A DNA stretch of 64,000 nt from positions 66,328-130,327 of the forward strand of contig JAYORG010000004.1 of NCBI GenBank assembly GCA_038123275.1, in the 5' to 3' direction. Positions 43,463 to 52,523 of the stretch are shown piece by piece. Each line of letters starts with the position of its first letter. Positions within the stretch are counted from its first letter, which is position 1. Under the pieces are notes generated by a model that saw only the letters and a program-made list of their open reading frames with translations, was not told the origin of the DNA and ran no database searches. The position numbers and the translations under genes are program-made. Source of the DNA: CAJQHT01 sp038123275. GTDB taxonomy: Bacteria > Pseudomonadota > Alphaproteobacteria > Rickettsiales > UBA1997.

Positions 43463-44281
43463 ATGCGTACAATTGAAATAGGAAATATTAAAATTAGCAA
43501 TAACTTGCCCTTCACTCTCATAGCTGGCCCTTGTCAAACTCAGTCAAGAGATCACTCCTTAATGATGGCAGAAGAGATTAAAAAAATTACCGATAAGCTT
43601 GGCATTAATTTCATTTACAAATCTTCTTTTGACAAGGCTAATAGAACTAGCAATCAAGGAAAAAGAGGCTTGGGCTTAGAAAAAACCTTACCAATTTTTG
43701 AAGAAGTTAAGAAGACTTTTGGCTGTCCAATTTTAACGGATATTCATAATGAAAAACATTGCGTTGATGTAAAAAACTCAGTTGATATTATTCAAGTTCC
43801 TGCATTTCTTTGTCGCCAAACTGATCTTTTAAAAGCCGCAGCAGATAGTAGCTTAGTCGTAAATATTAAAAAAGGACAATTTTTAGCACCATGGGATGCT
43901 AATAATATTGTCGCTAAAATGGACGATTTTGGCAATAAAAATGTTATGCTTACAGAAAGAGGTGCTAGTTTTGGTTACAACACATTAGTTTCTGATATGA
44001 GGTCTTTGCCAATTATGGCCAAAACCGGTTGTCCAGTTGTGTTTGATGCAACTCATTCAGTGCAACAGCCTGGTGGTCAAGGTGGCGCAAGTGGCGGCCA
44101 AAGAGAATTTGTTGCAACTTTAGCAACAGCTGCCGTCAGTGTTGGCGTTGCTGCACTTTTCACTGAAGTGCATGAAGATCCTGACAACGCCCCTTCTGAC
44201 GGCCCATGCATGTTAGAACTTCATAATTTAGAGAAAATTCTAACCAAACTAAAAAGATTTGACGAGATTTCTAAGAGTTAA
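43463..44281 (+). CDS. kdsA: 3-deoxy-8-phosphooctulonate synthase (KDO-8-P synthase)
   Basis: This 272-residue TIM-barrel enzyme has LIAGPCQTQSRDHSLMMAE, YKSSFDKANRTSNQGKRGLGLEK, VPAFLCRQTDLLKAAA, LTERGASFGYNTLVSDMRSLP and FDATHSVQQPGGQGGASGGQREF, matching KdsA along its length. It condenses PEP with arabinose-5-phosphate to make KDO-8-P for LPS inner core. Its presence indicates an LPS-bearing outer membrane, as in Rickettsiaceae and unlike Anaplasmataceae. A palindromic repeat (44293-44362) starts 12 bases after its stop. Confidence 0.95.
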   Translation: MRTIEIGNIKISNNLPFTLIAGPCQTQSRDHSLMMAEEIKKITDKLGINFIYKSSFDKANRTSNQGKRGLGLEKTLPIFEEVKKTFGCPILTDIHNEKHCVDVKNSVDIIQVPAFLCRQTDLLKAAADSSLVVNIKKGQFLAPWDANNIVAKMDDFGNKNVMLTERGASFGYNTLVSDMRSLPIMAKTGCPVVFDATHSVQQPGGQGGASGGQREFVATLATAAVSVGVAALFTEVHEDPDNAPSDGPCMLELHNLEKILTKLKRFDEISKS

Positions 44282-44292
44282 GCAAAGTAACC

Positions 44293-44362
44293 TGTCATCT
44301 TGAACTTAGAGAGTCTTGAGCTTTTTGAAGCTCTCCAGAGTCTCTTATGTGATAAGATCTCA
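44293..44362. repeat. TGTCATCTTGAACTTAGA repeat family, copy 1
   Basis: A 70-bp element begins TGTCATCTTGAACTTAGA, has a central hairpin (GAGCTT..AAGCTC) and ends in CCAGAGTCTCTTATGTG..AAGATCTCA. It matches copy 2 at 54787-54857. Differences cluster in the hairpin arms and are compensatory. Confidence 0.85.
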
Positions 44363-44456
44363 CGAAACGAGTGCAAGGGTTAATTCTAGCTAACAGTAAG
44401 ATTCTATTACATAATAATAAGATATGATAGGTAGAGTAAGATAACTCTAAATATTA

Positions 44457-45131
44457 TCATCCAGACATTTTACCCAATACCTCACTAACAAAAGGTATAG
44501 TAATTTTCTTTTTCTTTTCAAAGCAATAAAATTCTAGCAATTTACTTACTTGCACTATCGCTTCATAGTTTCTATTAATATTTTTGGCTAAATAATCAAT
44601 AACTTTATCTTCTACTAATAGTTGCTTTACAGAAAATTGCTTAATTAATAGCATTTTAATGAAATCAATTTCTGGGTCTTTAATCTCAATACTAAAAACA
44701 TTTTTTAAACGCGAAGCAATATCAGCAAAATCATATTTAATTTGTCCAAGAGGAGTGTTGGAGGTTAGCATTAAGTGGCAATTTCTTTCAAGTACAATAT
44801 TAAAAATATGAAATAAGACAGTTTGATTGGTAATTTGCTCAATATTTTCAATAATGTAAGCCTTATTTTCTTCAATATGGTTAGCAATTGTTTCATCATC
44901 CAAATTATCTAGATCTAAAAAATCGGCTTTTGCTAATCTTTGCCAAATATGAGATAAATGACTTTTGCCAGAGTATTTCTTGCCATAAATAACAAAAATC
45001 TTAGGTAGGTTCCTATCTTCTAAATCGTAATTAGTAATAAATTCAAAGGCTTTAGAATTCTCGAAGGCCACTAAAAAATCGTCATCAAGATAATTATCTA
45101 AAAATGGGAAATCAAAACTACTTTGGCGCAA
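44457..45131 (-). CDS. hdaA: DnaA/Hda-like AAA+ protein
   Basis: This 224-residue protein resembles the DnaA AAA+ domain without the DNA-binding domain IV. The N-terminus QSSFDFPFLDNYLDDDFLVAFENSKAFEFI and Walker A GKKYSGKSHLSHIWQR are visible, along with the LMLTSNTPLGQIKYDFADIASRLKNVFSIEI segment. HdaA/Hda with the sliding clamp promotes ATP hydrolysis by DnaA and so prevents re-initiation. The canonical Walker B aspartates are weak (AYIIENIEQI), as in other Hda-like proteins. It fits with the candidate origin in the same window but is 44 kb away. Confidence 0.78.
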   Translation of the reverse strand: MRQSSFDFPFLDNYLDDDFLVAFENSKAFEFITNYDLEDRNLPKIFVIYGKKYSGKSHLSHIWQRLAKADFLDLDNLDDETIANHIEENKAYIIENIEQITNQTVLFHIFNIVLERNCHLMLTSNTPLGQIKYDFADIASRLKNVFSIEIKDPEIDFIKMLLIKQFSVKQLLVEDKVIDYLAKNINRNYEAIVQVSKLLEFYCFEKKKKITIPFVSEVLGKMSG

Positions 45132-45148
45132 TTGATATCAGCTAATTG

Positions 45149-45439
45149 TTACTCAATAACTTTTGGTACGGCAAAATAATTATATTGAGCATCAGGAGCA
45201 TTTTGCAATACATCGTCAACCTCGTTGGTTGTTTCAACCTCGTCAGCAAATAAGGTTAAATTAATGTTGTGTACATTATTTAAAATTTCAACATCACTAG
45301 TATCAACTTCATTCAAAGAGCCAACCCAATTAGTTATTTTGGTTAACTGAGTAGAAAAATGCTTATTTTCCTCTTCGTTAATTTTAATATTTGCTAATTT
45401 AGCAACTTTATTTATTGTTTCTTTTGTTATTTGAGACAT
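45149..45439 (-). CDS. gatC: Asp-tRNA(Asn)/Glu-tRNA(Gln) amidotransferase subunit C
   Basis: This 96-residue protein has the GatC pattern: ITKETINKVAKLANIKINEEE, FSTQLTKITNWVGSLNEVDTSDVEIL and the C-terminal VDDVLQNAPDAQYNYFAVPKVIE. GatC wraps around GatA and stabilises the GatCAB complex that converts Glu-tRNA(Gln) to Gln-tRNA(Gln). gatA and gatB are not adjacent, and the gene is instead upstream of the Hda-like gene. It is divergent from ruvX with a 40-bp gap. Confidence 0.92.
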   Translation of the reverse strand: MSQITKETINKVAKLANIKINEEENKHFSTQLTKITNWVGSLNEVDTSDVEILNNVHNINLTLFADEVETTNEVDDVLQNAPDAQYNYFAVPKVIE

Positions 45440-45479
45440 AGACTTATTTCTTTATTTTCCAACTGAAGTAAAACTAACA

Positions 45480-45938
45480 GTGATTTTTGATAATTTCAAC
45501 CAATTAAATAAAACTCTACCCAGGGAAGGGCGTTTAATGGCCATTGATGTTGGCACTAAAAGAATTGGTATTGCTGTTAGCGATAAATCAAGAATGATTG
45601 CCAGCCCCAAAGCTACCATTAATCGTAAAAATAATATTAATGACTTTGGCAAAATCAAAGATCTAATTTTAGAAAACGATATTAAAGCTATCATTATCGG
45701 GTTACCCTTAAATATGGATGAGTCTGAAAATGAAATGAGTCAATTTTCTCGTCGTTTTGCTAAAAACTTAGATGAGTTTTTAAATGATGTTAAAATATAT
45801 CTTCATGATGAAAGGCTTACCTCATTTATTGCTAAAGATGATTTATTAACGGCAATAAAAGGCAAAAAAGATAAGAAGAAAACGATAATTGATCAAATGG
45901 CTGCCAGTATTATTTTGCAATCATTTTTAGCGCTTTAA
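45480..45938 (+). CDS. ruvX: Holliday junction resolvase-like protein RuvX (YqgF)
   Basis: This 152-residue RNase H-fold protein uses a GTG start at 45480. Motifs are LMAIDVGTKRIGIAVSD (first catalytic Asp), IIGLPLNMDESENEMS, and VKIYLHDERLTSFIAKD (catalytic Glu) with a final IDQMAASIILQSFL. YqgF acts in pre-16S rRNA 5' end maturation and is also described as a Holliday junction resolvase. Length is normal. The gene ends 4 bp before the stop of the giant NADAR gene, to which it is convergent. Confidence 0.92.
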   Translation: MIFDNFNQLNKTLPREGRLMAIDVGTKRIGIAVSDKSRMIASPKATINRKNNINDFGKIKDLILENDIKAIIIGLPLNMDESENEMSQFSRRFAKNLDEFLNDVKIYLHDERLTSFIAKDDLLTAIKGKKDKKKTIIDQMAASIILQSFLAL

Positions 45939-45942
45939 TAAA

Positions 45943-48900
45943 CTATCCACCTCTTCCCCCAGTGGTAACTCCACCATGTTTATGATCTACTACCCCATCT
46001 ATCCTTGATTTGATAATTTCTTCAGCTACAGAGCTTTTAGTTTTTGGGGCAGAAAGGTCTGCATCTTTTTCTTCTTCTAGAGATTCTAGAAGCTTCTTTG
46101 CTAGTAGTTTGGCACTTTTAGGACTCTTTTCTTTAGCAAGGCATTGTTGTATTTCCTTTTCAGTTGGAACGATAGAATCACCATCATATTCATTAATTGC
46201 TTCTAGGAGGTCAGGCGTGGTTTTTATGTTTTTCATCTGTTCTTTAAGTTTAGTAATTTCTCCTTTAAATAATTTTATTAATGATTTTTTTGCTACATCC
46301 TCCGAGAAAGGATTTAACCCTTCTAATACCTCTTGCCAACCTTCAATTTTTGATTGTAGTTCTGTATAAGCTCCATATTTTGCTGCTAATATATCAAGAG
46401 CTATATCTTCAGGAGTAGTGGATACTTCATCTCTATCCTCATCTCCAAATCGTTCTATTATATCTTGTGCATTTTGCTGTAAAATAACAGGGGCTGCTTT
46501 AGCAAGATTAAATACAGCTTCTATATTGTCTATTACAATATCATCAAAGCTTGCTGATGTTTTTCTTTGTACAATTACAGAAACCTTCTTATATTGCTTA
46601 TCCATTAGTTTTGGATTTTTCTTTTTAAACTCGTCTTTATTTTCATTAAGAGATTCTACCACTTCTTTTATAATAGCAGGCGGTTTAAGTGCGCCAATTT
46701 CCTCATCAATTCTAGCAAGTTCTTCGTTTGCATGTTGCGTAATACGCTTTGCAACATCTTGATCTGTGCTATTATCAAAACCAAATCTACTTGATGAGGC
46801 AAGTTCTTCTAGGGCTAGACGTTGAGCATATAAAGTTTTTAATGATTCAAGACTATTTTCTAGCTCATCAGGATCTTTTTCCTCTTCTTTTTCCTCTTCT
46901 TTTTCATCATTTGCTTCTACTTCATTTTCTTCTTCCATCATTTGTTTCATATACCGATCTTTTCCTTTAGAAAATTCCTTTTTTGTATTGATTAAAGTTC
47001 TTGCAAGATCAAGTATGGCTGTAGTTTCATCTGCTACTTCATGCCCAAGTTTATCGTACATTGCCAAACAATAATTTCCTTTAATTGTATTATAAGCTTT
47101 ATCCATTAACTCAGAATCTACCTCTCTAAATTGACTAGAATTTTCCTCAAGCTCTGCAATCAAACCATCTCTAATTTCAGGGTTCATGGAAAAAGTAGTA
47201 ATTTTCTTGTTGAGTTTTTTAAGCTCTTTTTTAGCATATTTTGCTGCTCCTTTTGCAATAATTATTGTTTCTTCTTGTTCGGTACTAGTTGCATCTTTAC
47301 CTAATAAAGCCTTTAAATCAATTTCATCTAAATCAATTTCATCAGCATCTCCTAACTTGGCAAGGTCTTCTAATATTAGGCGTTGAGCAAATAGGTTTTT
47401 TAATACGATGGTTCTGTTTTTCATATATTGACTAGGAGACATGTCTTTTTCATCAACATCTACCTCATCAGCATCAACCTCATCAGCATCAACCTCATCA
47501 GCATCAACCTCATCAGCATCAACCTCATCAGCATCAACTAATCCAGCTAGACTCTGAACATATTCGGCTTTATTGTTAGCAAATTTATTCCTTTCCACAG
47601 CCTGCTTACTAGCAAAGTCAAGTACATTATTAACTTCACTAATCACATAACCGCTAGAATCCATTACTACTGTATTTCTTATGTTATCCACGGACTCTTC
47701 AAATAATGCGGCATTCTCTTTCCTAAATTTTATTTTATCTTTGTCAAACTCTTCTATAACTGCTTCTCTAATATCCAACGGAATTTGCAATTTATCAATT
47801 TGACGATTAATTGCAGTCAGTTCTAACTCAACTTGAGGAAATATTGTTATAGCAACTTGAGCATCTTTATTTGATAATGCCTTTTTGGCAGCGCGGTTTA
47901 GTACTGCGTCAGTTCTTTTTCTAAATCTTACCCCCCTTTTTACACCCTTGCTTATGGCCATAATTTCTTCTAGCGCTAGACGTTGGGCATGTAGATCTCT
48001 TAAATTTGTACATTTTTCCCTCATATATTCCAAAGATGCATTTGCTATTGCCTGAGCTTCACTAGGAGCTTTGCTATCTATTTCTGGAGGCACTGTGTGA
48101 GATATTAATTTTTCAACATATTCATCTTTATTTCTAAGTAATTGGTCTTGAGCAATTAATATTAGGTCTAGCTTATCAAATAATCTTTCAGAAAGGTTAC
48201 CTCTCATGGCAATTTCCATACTATGTAATCCGTTTATCATCACGTTTCTTACCAAAGTATCTTTATAGCTTTGGTAATCACTAGTTAGCTGTGCCGTGTT
48301 ATTTTCATTTGTTATAAAGTCATTTTTTTCAAATTCTTTTTCTAGCTCTATTTTTATTGCATGAGGTATGGTAATTGAATTAAATTCTTTTTTAATTTTA
48401 TCAAGCTCTTTCCTGGCTTGATATAGCAAATCTTTTTTAAAGCTTTCTTCATCTTTACTTAATTTTGTTTTATCAATATTTTTTAATTCCAAGAATTTTT
48501 TTAATGCCAATTGTTTAATGGTTAACTTCTTTAATGCTAAATATTGTGCTCTCATAAAGTTCAAAGCCTCTTTTTCTTGTACTTCTTTAGGCTCTTGACT
48601 AACATCTCTACTTCCCGTTATTGTTGTTAATTCAGCATCTTCATCCATTATTTCTTCAATAAAATCTTCATCTGCTAAAAACATACTATTAGCAACTTGA
48701 GCAAGTTTATGTTTGTTAGCATTTAAATTTCTTACTTCTATTCTTAACTCTGGCACAAGTCTTGCACAGTATCTTTCTATGGCATTGATTTCCTTTTTGC
48801 TGGCAAATTCATGTTCTGTTGATTTTCCTAACATCATTTGTGCTCTATCTACTAGGGATATAGCTCCCAGATCTGTTTGCTTTGCCTCTTGATGGGCAAC

Positions 48901-51900
48901 TTCAAATATTCTGTTTATAGACTTGTCTTGCATTACTATTTTTGCTGTATTCCAGGCTCCTATATCTCCCAATGCTATTTTACTAAGTGCTACATGAATT
49001 ATTCTATTTTCTAATTTTTCTTTTTTAGCAATAAATTCATGTAAAATTTGAATATTTTCATTTTCGGTGAAAAACTCTTCGCCATAACCTGCTGCTTTGG
49101 GTATATCAAAATGTAATTCTCTCATCTTTTTCCTCATCTTTGCCTTTTCTTTATCAGCTGCTTCTTTAAGAAATATATTTAAGTCTCTATCTTCATTCTT
49201 TTCTCCATCTGGCAAAGTTTTAGATGTTGGTAAATTGTCAAATTTTGATAGCATCATATACTCCATTTGCATATAACGTTCTTGACGTTCTATGGTTAAA
49301 ACATCAATTTCTGGTGGAGATATTTCTTCTTTTGGTTCATTTACCTCTTCTTCTCCTATGGCCTCAAGGTCTTGTTGGGCTATTTTTTTTGTAAAGCTAC
49401 TAAGATTTTCATTTGTGGCTATTTTACCCAATATAATTTCTTGTATTTCTCTTTTTGAAAGTTCCTCAGTGTCTATTGATTCTTCCCTTCCTTTTTCATC
49501 GCGTTCTTTTAGTCTTCTTGTATGAAGAAAATCACTTTTATAACTACTACCCAACATAAATCGAGCACTATCCATTTCTTCTTTAAGTGCAGCTTGCTCT
49601 TTTCTTAATTCCAGAACTTTTCTTTGATTTGCTGCCGATATTGGTTGGCCTTTAGACTCTTTTCTAGCTTCTTGAAGTGCCAAAACAATTTCGTGGCCTT
49701 TATCACTCAATTTTTTTCTAAGTGGTTTTAGATATTCTTTTTTAGCAGCAACCTCTATTTTTATGGCTTCTAAGTATTCTTTTTTAAATTGTTTTTTAGC
49801 TTTTTGAAAATCCTTATTTGCCTTTTCTGTCTTAGTAGCATATAAATGATTTTTTACAGCTTCTCTTATTGCCACATCTCTATTTCCAAGTTTAACAGTA
49901 GTTTCAGGGGTTTCTTCCTCTCTATTGCCAAATCTGTCATATCCTTTATTATATTGTTCTAATAGTGACACATAAGGGTTTTTGCCGGCCTCTGGTTTTA
50001 GCCCCAGCATTTGTGCTGTTTGTAACTCTAGCTCTTCTTTTTTCCTAAAGGCGCCATCATTTCTTGTGTGATGATAGTCAACTTTACGTGTAATACGGTT
50101 ATTATAATTAGTAATGCTTTCTAACGCAGCATATCTTGCTTGAAGTTCTTGTTGGTTGTTAGTTTGTTCTTGTGTTTTACCACCTCTGTCAATGGAATCT
50201 ATTAAGCTTTTATGTAAGTCAGGGCTAAATGGTTTGCCATCAAGCTCACCAGAAATTTGCATACCCCTAATAGCTTTCTTTTTATAAGGGCTAAGGCCAT
50301 CTAATTCTGCTTGAGTTAATTTAATATCTTTTGCAGTTTTTTTGCCATTAACATCTTTACCAAATGTGGTTCTAACAACATAAATTTGTAAATCTGTACT
50401 TGGTGGTACAATTTCATATTTAATTCTAATAACTTCATCAGAGTCATTTTCAAAAGATATTTTATGACCATGTGAGTCATGAATTGAAATTGCAGCTGTT
50501 AAGTTAACGGTTTTATCTGTGGTTGTAAATTCAATAAAGGCAAACTGATGTTTATCATTGCCTTTCCCAGGCTTGTATCCAGCATGTTTTCCACGAGCAA
50601 TTCTAACTCTTCCAAAGGGATTGTCTTCTCCTGTATCTGAATCCCATTCTCTATCAGTGTTTTTATTTTTATTATCTTTGCTATCTCTTATTTGAGCGCT
50701 TATTTGTGCACCATAATTATTAACTTCTTCCCCATTTTCCCCTATAAAACTACCAGTATCTTCATATTCAGTCCAATTAATTGCGCCTCTCTCTCTTCTG
50801 CGTCTTCGTTTTTCTAATAGACCCATCTCTCCTGATTTATTCTCCAGATCAGCAGCTTCTTCTTTAGCTTTTTGTAGCTTAGTTTCACCAAACTTTAATC
50901 TTTTTTTCTTTTTTCCAAGAGATTCTTCTTTTTCATCCCCGTCTATTTCTAGTTCATCTTCTTCCTCCAAAATTACTACAGGAGATTTGCTATCTGAGTC
51001 TACGCCATCAAAATCAGGCACAGAGTGTTCCGGTACAGATCCTGCGCCAGGAGTCCATTTAGGTTTTTTCTTAGGATGACTTCTTCCAAAAGGATCAGGG
51101 GGCAATTTTGTAGGTGCAGGCCCTAATTCATCCGGGCTTAATTCATTAGATCTCAACGCAGCATAAGTTTTATCTGGCGCAAGCAAATCTTGCGTTCCAT
51201 CATATCCCATAGGAGTTGTGATAATACCAAATTTACCAGTTTTTTGGCGCCCACTTATAGCTTTGGCTTGGTTGCCTCCTTCAATTTTATCATTAGCGTC
51301 ATTAGGATCACAGTTCCAATTTCCAGCATTAGCCCCCCAAACATGTATACATTTTGGTCCTAATTTATTTTTTCCTTGTACTTTATTTCCAATACTACCA
51401 AACGAAACTCTATTTTTATATTTTTTTCTAAGTACGGCAACTTCTTTGCTGATGGTTTCAATTGTATCATCCGAAAGTTCTTTAGCTCCCCATTGTCCTA
51501 CAGCAAGGCCAACTCCTAAATTATGACTACCACCTCCACCAGCTATAACAACCCTAATATCTTCATCGCTATCTAACAATTTTGCTAGTTCAGAAAATCT
51601 TTTATGAATGTGTAATTTTATATTATGTAATTTCTGTTTTTTAGTTTTTGCATTAGGTATTGGCTTTGCTCCCTTCTCTTCCCTTTTCTTCTTTTTCTTA
51701 GCTTTTTCTTCAATTTTAGCACCATTCTTATCTATAAATTTATCACTTTGATGGGCTTGCACGTTAGCATATTTGTCCGCATCTAAAGCTTGCAATTCTT
51801 CAACTAATTCTTCGCTAAAACCCTCTCTTACTCTAATTTGCCCATGTTCGTCTAGTTCCTCTCTTAATGTTTCTCTTACTCTCATCCAACATTTTCCAAG

Positions 51901-52431
51901 ATGGCTTGGCCCTGCTTTTGCAGGTGGTATTATTTTACCTGTTTTGTCATGTATTTGCGCATTTCCCCAAAAACAATCTAAATTTTTAGGTGTAAATCCT
52001 GAATTTGCCGTATCTTCTATAATAATTTGGTCACCAGAAGCAAGCAATGCTTTAAGAATTTCAGGATTTTGTGTAACCTTCATTAATAGAATTTCTTCCA
52101 TTATTCTTATTTTTGGGTTGTCAATACTTTCAAAAGCTTTGCGTTTAGAAGGATCACTCCAAAAGATTTTATTTTGTAACTCTGGCGTTTTACCAAGTCC
52201 CTGTAATGCTTTGCCTCCATTGCTGTGATTAGTTAAGGCATTATGAGCTGTATCAGATCCAGGGTTTTTCATGGCCTGGAAAATAGCTTCTGATTTATGA
52301 ACGGTATGTGATGGCGTGTCGCTTCTTAATCCATAAACAGTAACTTCGTCATCAGAAGTATTAGAAAAGTGATAATGAGCTTTATGCCCTGGAAATTCTG
52401 GATTATTTTTATGGTAAAATTTTATCGTCAT
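45943..52431 (-). CDS. Giant multidomain protein with N-terminal NADAR domain
   Basis: This 2162-residue protein begins with a NADAR (YbiA-like) domain, residues about 20-192: KSEAIFQAMK (46-55), RIMEEILLMKVTQNPEILKALLASGD (109-134), FWGNA (154-158) and LGKCWMRVRE (178-187). A second globular region follows (VVIAGGGGSHNLGVG near 294-308, then KCIHVWGANAGNW). A long charged helical part begins near residue 470. At least four modules of about 185-200 residues repeat in the C-terminal half, each with AQRLALEEL-type starts. It ends in TTGGRGG. NADAR enzymes hydrolyse N-glycosidic bonds of ADP-ribose-like or riboflavin-intermediate substrates. Size, acidic repeats and lineage-specific layout suggest a secreted toxin or effector, but this is inference. 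Confidence 0.78.
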   Translation of the reverse strand: MTIKFYHKNNPEFPGHKAHYHFSNTSDDEVTVYGLRSDTPSHTVHKSEAIFQAMKNPGSDTAHNALTNHSNGGKALQGLGKTPELQNKIFWSDPSKRKAFESIDNPKIRIMEEILLMKVTQNPEILKALLASGDQIIIEDTANSGFTPKNLDCFWGNAQIHDKTGKIIPPAKAGPSHLGKCWMRVRETLREELDEHGQIRVREGFSEELVEELQALDADKYANVQAHQSDKFIDKNGAKIEEKAKKKKKREEKGAKPIPNAKTKKQKLHNIKLHIHKRFSELAKLLDSDEDIRVVIAGGGGSHNLGVGLAVGQWGAKELSDDTIETISKEVAVLRKKYKNRVSFGSIGNKVQGKNKLGPKCIHVWGANAGNWNCDPNDANDKIEGGNQAKAISGRQKTGKFGIITTPMGYDGTQDLLAPDKTYAALRSNELSPDELGPAPTKLPPDPFGRSHPKKKPKWTPGAGSVPEHSVPDFDGVDSDSKSPVVILEEEDELEIDGDEKEESLGKKKKRLKFGETKLQKAKEEAADLENKSGEMGLLEKRRRRRERGAINWTEYEDTGSFIGENGEEVNNYGAQISAQIRDSKDNKNKNTDREWDSDTGEDNPFGRVRIARGKHAGYKPGKGNDKHQFAFIEFTTTDKTVNLTAAISIHDSHGHKISFENDSDEVIRIKYEIVPPSTDLQIYVVRTTFGKDVNGKKTAKDIKLTQAELDGLSPYKKKAIRGMQISGELDGKPFSPDLHKSLIDSIDRGGKTQEQTNNQQELQARYAALESITNYNNRITRKVDYHHTRNDGAFRKKEELELQTAQMLGLKPEAGKNPYVSLLEQYNKGYDRFGNREEETPETTVKLGNRDVAIREAVKNHLYATKTEKANKDFQKAKKQFKKEYLEAIKIEVAAKKEYLKPLRKKLSDKGHEIVLALQEARKESKGQPISAANQRKVLELRKEQAALKEEMDSARFMLGSSYKSDFLHTRRLKERDEKGREESIDTEELSKREIQEIILGKIATNENLSSFTKKIAQQDLEAIGEEEVNEPKEEISPPEIDVLTIERQERYMQMEYMMLSKFDNLPTSKTLPDGEKNEDRDLNIFLKEAADKEKAKMRKKMRELHFDIPKAAGYGEEFFTENENIQILHEFIAKKEKLENRIIHVALSKIALGDIGAWNTAKIVMQDKSINRIFEVAHQEAKQTDLGAISLVDRAQMMLGKSTEHEFASKKEINAIERYCARLVPELRIEVRNLNANKHKLAQVANSMFLADEDFIEEIMDEDAELTTITGSRDVSQEPKEVQEKEALNFMRAQYLALKKLTIKQLALKKFLELKNIDKTKLSKDEESFKKDLLYQARKELDKIKKEFNSITIPHAIKIELEKEFEKNDFITNENNTAQLTSDYQSYKDTLVRNVMINGLHSMEIAMRGNLSERLFDKLDLILIAQDQLLRNKDEYVEKLISHTVPPEIDSKAPSEAQAIANASLEYMREKCTNLRDLHAQRLALEEIMAISKGVKRGVRFRKRTDAVLNRAAKKALSNKDAQVAITIFPQVELELTAINRQIDKLQIPLDIREAVIEEFDKDKIKFRKENAALFEESVDNIRNTVVMDSSGYVISEVNNVLDFASKQAVERNKFANNKAEYVQSLAGLVDADEVDADEVDADEVDADEVDADEVDVDEKDMSPSQYMKNRTIVLKNLFAQRLILEDLAKLGDADEIDLDEIDLKALLGKDATSTEQEETIIIAKGAAKYAKKELKKLNKKITTFSMNPEIRDGLIAELEENSSQFREVDSELMDKAYNTIKGNYCLAMYDKLGHEVADETTAILDLARTLINTKKEFSKGKDRYMKQMMEEENEVEANDEKEEEKEEEKDPDELENSLESLKTLYAQRLALEELASSSRFGFDNSTDQDVAKRITQHANEELARIDEEIGALKPPAIIKEVVESLNENKDEFKKKNPKLMDKQYKKVSVIVQRKTSASFDDIVIDNIEAVFNLAKAAPVILQQNAQDIIERFGDEDRDEVSTTPEDIALDILAAKYGAYTELQSKIEGWQEVLEGLNPFSEDVAKKSLIKLFKGEITKLKEQMKNIKTTPDLLEAINEYDGDSIVPTEKEIQQCLAKEKSPKSAKLLAKKLLESLEEEKDADLSAPKTKSSVAEEIIKSRIDGVVDHKHGGVTTGGRGG
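46100..48590. repeat. Tandem degenerate protein modules in the NADAR protein
   Basis: Segments around 46799-46848, 47361-47410 and 47966-48010 each encode AQRLxLEEL-like helices. A diverged version lies near 48505-48560 and a partial one near 46350. Spacing is about 550-600 bp. The modules share an I(R/K)xxxxxEL(E/N)xxxxxF helix pair after the first helix. Boundaries are approximate. Confidence 0.65.
47451..47539. repeat. 15-bp tandem repeat encoding VDADE
   Basis: The unit CATCAGCATCAACCT, read on the minus strand, encodes VDADE five to six times in a row. It lies between two of the larger modules. Copies are almost identical, so the run may vary in length between strains. Confidence 0.92.
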
Positions 52432-52523
52432 CTATTTGAATGCAAATTTTCTATTTAATTAAAAATAATATGGACAACTCATTATAGCACAAAAAATAAG
52501 CTCTGTCTAGTATTTTATAAAAA

